A stretch of 9,170 bases of DNA from Planctomycetota bacterium (GTDB taxonomy: Bacteria > Planctomycetota > Planctomycetia > Pirellulales > Thermoguttaceae), in contig DQVB01000243.1 in the NCBI GenBank assembly GCA_015661985.1, positions 1 to 9,170 on the forward strand, read 5' to 3'. The notes under the pieces are model-generated. The model saw only the letters and a list, made by a program, of their open reading frames with translations. It was not told where the DNA came from and did no database searches. Numbering within the stretch: position 1 is the stretch's first letter; every line of letters starts with the position of its first letter. Shown here piece after piece: positions 6,382 to 9,170 of this stretch. A program made the position numbers and the translations under genes.

Positions 6382-6573
6382 CCCCGGCGTTGCAAACCGG
6401 CAGGGCAGGATGGGCATTCCTGTCCGTCATAAGGGGGACAAGACGCGCCAAGGCCTGGGCATCGTGGAGATCACAGGATATGAGTTTTGCCGCACTGGCC
6501 GGAGTTGCCGGTCGAGCCGGTGATGGACGGGCAAGAATCGCCGTCCTACGTTTTCTTTCTGCAACGTTGGGAC
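6382..6573 (+). repeat. 192-base interspersed repeat, copy B (kdsC-lptC gap)
   Basis: Second copy of the element at 5524-5715, same orientation, about 85% identical without net indels. It ends 17 bases before the ATG of the LptC-like gene. The inverted arms are kept (6408-6428 against 6526-6546, 16 of 21 complementary), but the internal GTCACA/TGTGAC palindrome is degraded. The rest of the 313-base gap after kdsC holds the stop-codon hairpin and a small GCGGC/GCCGC inverted repeat near 6358-6373; I see no gene there. Confidence 0.9.
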
Positions 6574-6590
6574 GCAGTTGCCTGTAGCGC

Positions 6591-9170
6591 ATGACACATT
6601 TCTGGCAAGCCTCTGGTTTTCCCCCTTCCCTGCTCAGGAGCCGCGGCGGGCAGGTGGCGGCCAGCTTCCTGGCCGTGGTGACCGCCTATTGGCTGTACTC
6701 GTTGATCGCCGTCCCGCTGATCGAGCCCACGGCGACCAAGGCTTCATCTCCCGGGGACTGGGATGTCTTTCGCCAGGCCGAATGGGAGGAGCGCCGGCAA
6801 CGGACGGAGGAATTGGCCGTCCTTTTCCCGGAAACGGCTTGGGAGCGCCAGAACCCCAAGATCCTGGAGAGCGGCCAGGTCAAGCTCCTGGTTCGGGACT
6901 ACACCAACCTGGGGGGCGGGCGGGTGCGGATCTTCCCCTGCACGGTCATCTTCACGCCGGACGATCCGAACCAGCCGCGGTTGGCTCGCTTGCGCCGCTC
7001 GGTGATCCTGGAAGCGCCCGAGGGCGCCGTATTGCAGTTCGACCGGGCACTGGATCTGCGCCGGGCCCGAATCGGCCGGCTGTTGGGCGGGACGCTGCAG
7101 GGTGAGATCACGATTCGCAGTCAGGGCAGCAAGCCGGGGCCGGAGGACGATCTGTGGGTCAAGACGCGTGACGTGCAGATGACCGAGAGGCGGATCTGGA
7201 CCAAGGAGCCCGTCCAATTCCGATTCGGGCCCCATGAAGGGAGCGGACGGCACCTGGAGATCCTCTTGGCGGCAAGTGAAGGCCAGCTGTCCGGCGCGCC
7301 GCCCAGCCCCCGCATCGCGGGGCTCCAGTCGGCCGAAGTCCGACATCTGGAGCGACTCCGTTTAGTATTCGACCAGGGCCTGTTGGTGCCTGACAGACCG
7401 CCGTCCCTTCCGTTGGCTGGCGGGGTTGCCGGGTTGGGGCCGAGCCCCTCCGCTGGGGTTGGCCTCCCCGAAGCGGACGGCCCCGTCGAGGTGACCTGTC
7501 ACGGACCGCTCCGGTTTCTCGCTGCCCAGCGCCTCATCACGCTGGAGGACCGCGTGTCGGTCGTCCAAACGCATCCGGATGGTTCGGCCGATCGCCTGAG
7601 CTGTCAGACGCTGTCGATCCAATTGGCCGAGCCTCGCCGGGGAGAGTCGGGCCGCGGCAAGGAAGAGGCCGAGCCTACCGGAGGCCCCCTGTTGACGGGG
7701 CTGCAGCCCCGCCAGCTGACCGCCACGGGCCGGCCGGTTGTCGTGGACGCCCCCGGCCGGAGGCTCTTTGCCCAGGGCGAGACGCTGCAGTACGACCGCT
7801 GGAGCGACCACATCCTGTTGGCTGGCCGGCGGGAGGTGTTCCTGAGGATCCAGGGTTCGGAGATCCACGCCCGGCACATCAGCTACCGGTCGCGGGGCCC
7901 CGGGCGTTTGGGCGAAGTGATGGCGGCCGGGCCGGGGTGGTTGGCTGGCCGAGCGGCGGCCGGTCAGGAGAGGTTCGAAGCCCGGTGGAAGAAGCGCCTG
8001 CAAGTCCGGCCCAGCGAGGGGCAGCAGGTGCTGTCGCTGGTGGGCCAGGCCAAGCTGGCTTACGGCCAGTTGGGTCGTCTCAAAGCGGAGGAGATCCATT
8101 TTTGGCTCACCGAAAAGCCTCCTGAAAACGGGTCGCGTGGCGTGCGAATCGAGCCGGACCGGATGTTGGCCCGTGGCAACGTAGAGATCAGCTCCGCGCA
8201 GCTTTCGGGGGCCGTGGGCGAGCTGCGCGTCTGGTTCGAACCGGGCCGGGAGGCTAGCGGTTCCGGCCAGCCCTTGGTGCCGGTGCCCCGCGAGCAAGCC
8301 GGTGGCCTGGCAGGTTCGCCGGTGGTGCCGGTTGCCAGCCTGGCCGCCTCGGAAGCCTCGGGGGCGCTGGAGCCGATCGCTCCCCGGGCGCCTTCCCGAC
8401 CCGGTTCCGGCCCGGGCGTTCCTTTCCGCCTTCCCGGTCTGTGGGGTGAAGTGTGGCGAGCCGGTGGGGTGGGCGCCCCTGGGCCGTTGGCCGCGGCCCG
8501 ACACTATCAGATCACCGCCGGACTGCTCTCCGTGGGGCTGGTCATGCGCGGCGGAAAGCCCGAGCTTTCTCGACTCGATGCCGATGGCGACGTCCTTTTC
8601 CAAGCCACCGAGGCAGGCGGGGCTGAACGCCAGCCGATCATGATCCGCGGAGACCACGTGGAAGTGCACCAGGCGATGAGCCCCCAGGCCACGGCGGCGG
8701 TGCGAGGGCGGCAAGTGGAGTTCCGCGGCCAGGGCTTGACCGTATGGTCGACCAACATCAACCTCGACCGCGGGGCCAACCGGTTATGGATGGACGGTCC
8801 CGGCCGCATGGAGTTGCCCGTGGACCGCGATCTCGAAGGCCGACAGCTGCCCGAACCGGTGCCGCTGGCCGTCACATGGGAGGAGCGGATGACGTTCGAC
8901 GGCCGCACGGTGCGGTTTGAGCAGGCCGTGGTGGCCCGCAGCGGGGACCAGGAGATCCAGACCGAGGCATTGGAAGTGGAGTTGAAGGAGCCGGTCCGCT
9001 TCAACCAGCCCCAGGGCGGGCAGCCGCAGCCCAAACAGCTGCGCTGCTTGGATCGCGTGCGCATGGTGGGCCAGACGCATGACGCGGGGGGCTTGGTGTC
9101 TCGCCAGGAGGCGGAATTGAACAACCTGGTGGTCGACATGGTCAGTGGTCGCGTCGAGGCCGCTGGACCC
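6591..9170 (+). CDS. LptC/OstA-like membrane-anchored LPS export protein (open at right edge)
   Basis: One uninterrupted frame of 860 codons runs from ATG 6591 to the window edge; an in-frame TAG at 6585-6587 sets the upstream limit. No clear ribosome site precedes it; a GTG at residue 22 would destroy the anchor, so ATG is preferred. Residues 22-44 (VAASFLAVVTAYWLYSLIAV and on) form one membrane segment, with the bulk outside the cytoplasm as in LptC. Residues about 95-260 are beta-rich (APEGAVLQFDRALDLRR, 142-158; GPEDDLWVKTRDVQMTERR, 183-201). OstA/LptA-like stretches appear around 385-450 (GETLQYDRWSDHILLAGRR) and 680-800 (GDHVEVHQAMS, ANRLWMDGPGRMEL, MTFDGRTVRFEQ). A Pro/Ala/Gly-rich linker lies at about 558-625. 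E. coli LptC has 191 residues and LptA 185, so this is over four times longer. Place after kdsD-kdsC supports a role in the LPS transport bridge. Assignment rests on architecture and context, not a close match; such proteins are often labelled hypothetical. Confidence 0.75.
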   Translation, partial: MTHFWQASGFPPSLLRSRGGQVAASFLAVVTAYWLYSLIAVPLIEPTATKASSPGDWDVFRQAEWEERRQRTEELAVLFPETAWERQNPKILESGQVKLLVRDYTNLGGGRVRIFPCTVIFTPDDPNQPRLARLRRSVILEAPEGAVLQFDRALDLRRARIGRLLGGTLQGEITIRSQGSKPGPEDDLWVKTRDVQMTERRIWTKEPVQFRFGPHEGSGRHLEILLAASEGQLSGAPPSPRIAGLQSAEVRHLERLRLVFDQGLLVPDRPPSLPLAGGVAGLGPSPSAGVGLPEADGPVEVTCHGPLRFLAAQRLITLEDRVSVVQTHPDGSADRLSCQTLSIQLAEPRRGESGRGKEEAEPTGGPLLTGLQPRQLTATGRPVVVDAPGRRLFAQGETLQYDRWSDHILLAGRREVFLRIQGSEIHARHISYRSRGPGRLGEVMAAGPGWLAGRAAAGQERFEARWKKRLQVRPSEGQQVLSLVGQAKLAYGQLGRLKAEEIHFWLTEKPPENGSRGVRIEPDRMLARGNVEISSAQLSGAVGELRVWFEPGREASGSGQPLVPVPREQAGGLAGSPVVPVASLAASEASGALEPIAPRAPSRPGSGPGVPFRLPGLWGEVWRAGGVGAPGPLAAARHYQITAGLLSVGLVMRGGKPELSRLDADGDVLFQATEAGGAERQPIMIRGDHVEVHQAMSPQATAAVRGRQVEFRGQGLTVWSTNINLDRGANRLWMDGPGRMELPVDRDLEGRQLPEPVPLAVTWEERMTFDGRTVRFEQAVVARSGDQEIQTEALEVELKEPVRFNQPQGGQPQPKQLRCLDRVRMVGQTHDAGGLVSRQEAELNNLVVDMVSGRVEAAGP

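Noticed and set aside
5324..6592. A 422-codon reverse-strand open frame whose translation contains the same roughly 63-residue segment twice
   Set aside because: The duplication is just the 192-base repeat read in antisense, kept in phase because the offset (858) is a multiple of 3. The copies differ at 18 of about 63 residues for 28 base changes, which shows no protein-level constraint, and the frame crosses all of kdsC on the opposite strand.
7362..8714. A 450-codon reverse-strand open frame
   Set aside because: It is antisense to the LptC/OstA-like frame, is rich in His, Arg, Gln and Pro, and has no recognisable motif; typical of GC-rich shadow frames.

Overview
The window is high in GC and reads like a member of the Planctomycetota, probably near Pirellulales. 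This rests on gene content, not on a marker gene. It has an exported protein with a formylglycine-generating-enzyme-like domain next to a Tat-exported Gfo/Idh/MocA oxidoreductase, a combination expanded in planctomycetes. It also has Kdo/lipopolysaccharide genes and an unusually long LptC/OstA-like envelope protein. The Kdo and Lpt-type genes imply a diderm with lipopolysaccharide.

Left part (1-3767). A nearly complete apbE-type FAD:protein FMN transferase runs leftward off the window edge from 1031. Diverging from it across 89 bases is a signal-peptide-bearing FGE-like (SUMF1-fold) protein that lacks the catalytic cysteines of true formylglycine-generating enzymes (1121-2272). After a 160-base hairpin-containing gap comes a Tat-signal Gfo/Idh/MocA dehydrogenase (2433-3767). 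All three products appear to act outside the cytoplasm.

Middle (3768-4398). This is a 631-base stretch without a credible gene. It holds several strong hairpins ending in a good intrinsic terminator (3998-4036), a second terminator-like hairpin (4294-4316), and then a near-consensus sigma-70-type promoter (4320-4348). The block separates the left genes from the lipopolysaccharide genes. Its first half could be a long 3' UTR or a structured RNA.

Right part (4399-9170). Three same-strand genes make a Kdo/LPS-transport cluster. kdsD (arabinose-5-phosphate isomerase) makes the Kdo precursor, kdsC (Kdo-8-phosphate phosphatase, HAD family) finishes Kdo, and a membrane-anchored LptC/OstA-like protein (at least 860 residues, open at the right edge) probably belongs to the LPS export bridge. 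The two intergenic gaps in this cluster each hold one copy of the same 192-base repeat (about 85% identical, no net indel). Each copy sits just upstream of the next gene's start. A 20-bp hairpin overlaps the kdsC stop codon. These repeats and hairpins are the least ordinary part of the window. No tRNA, rRNA, CRISPR array, transposase or phage gene was seen.
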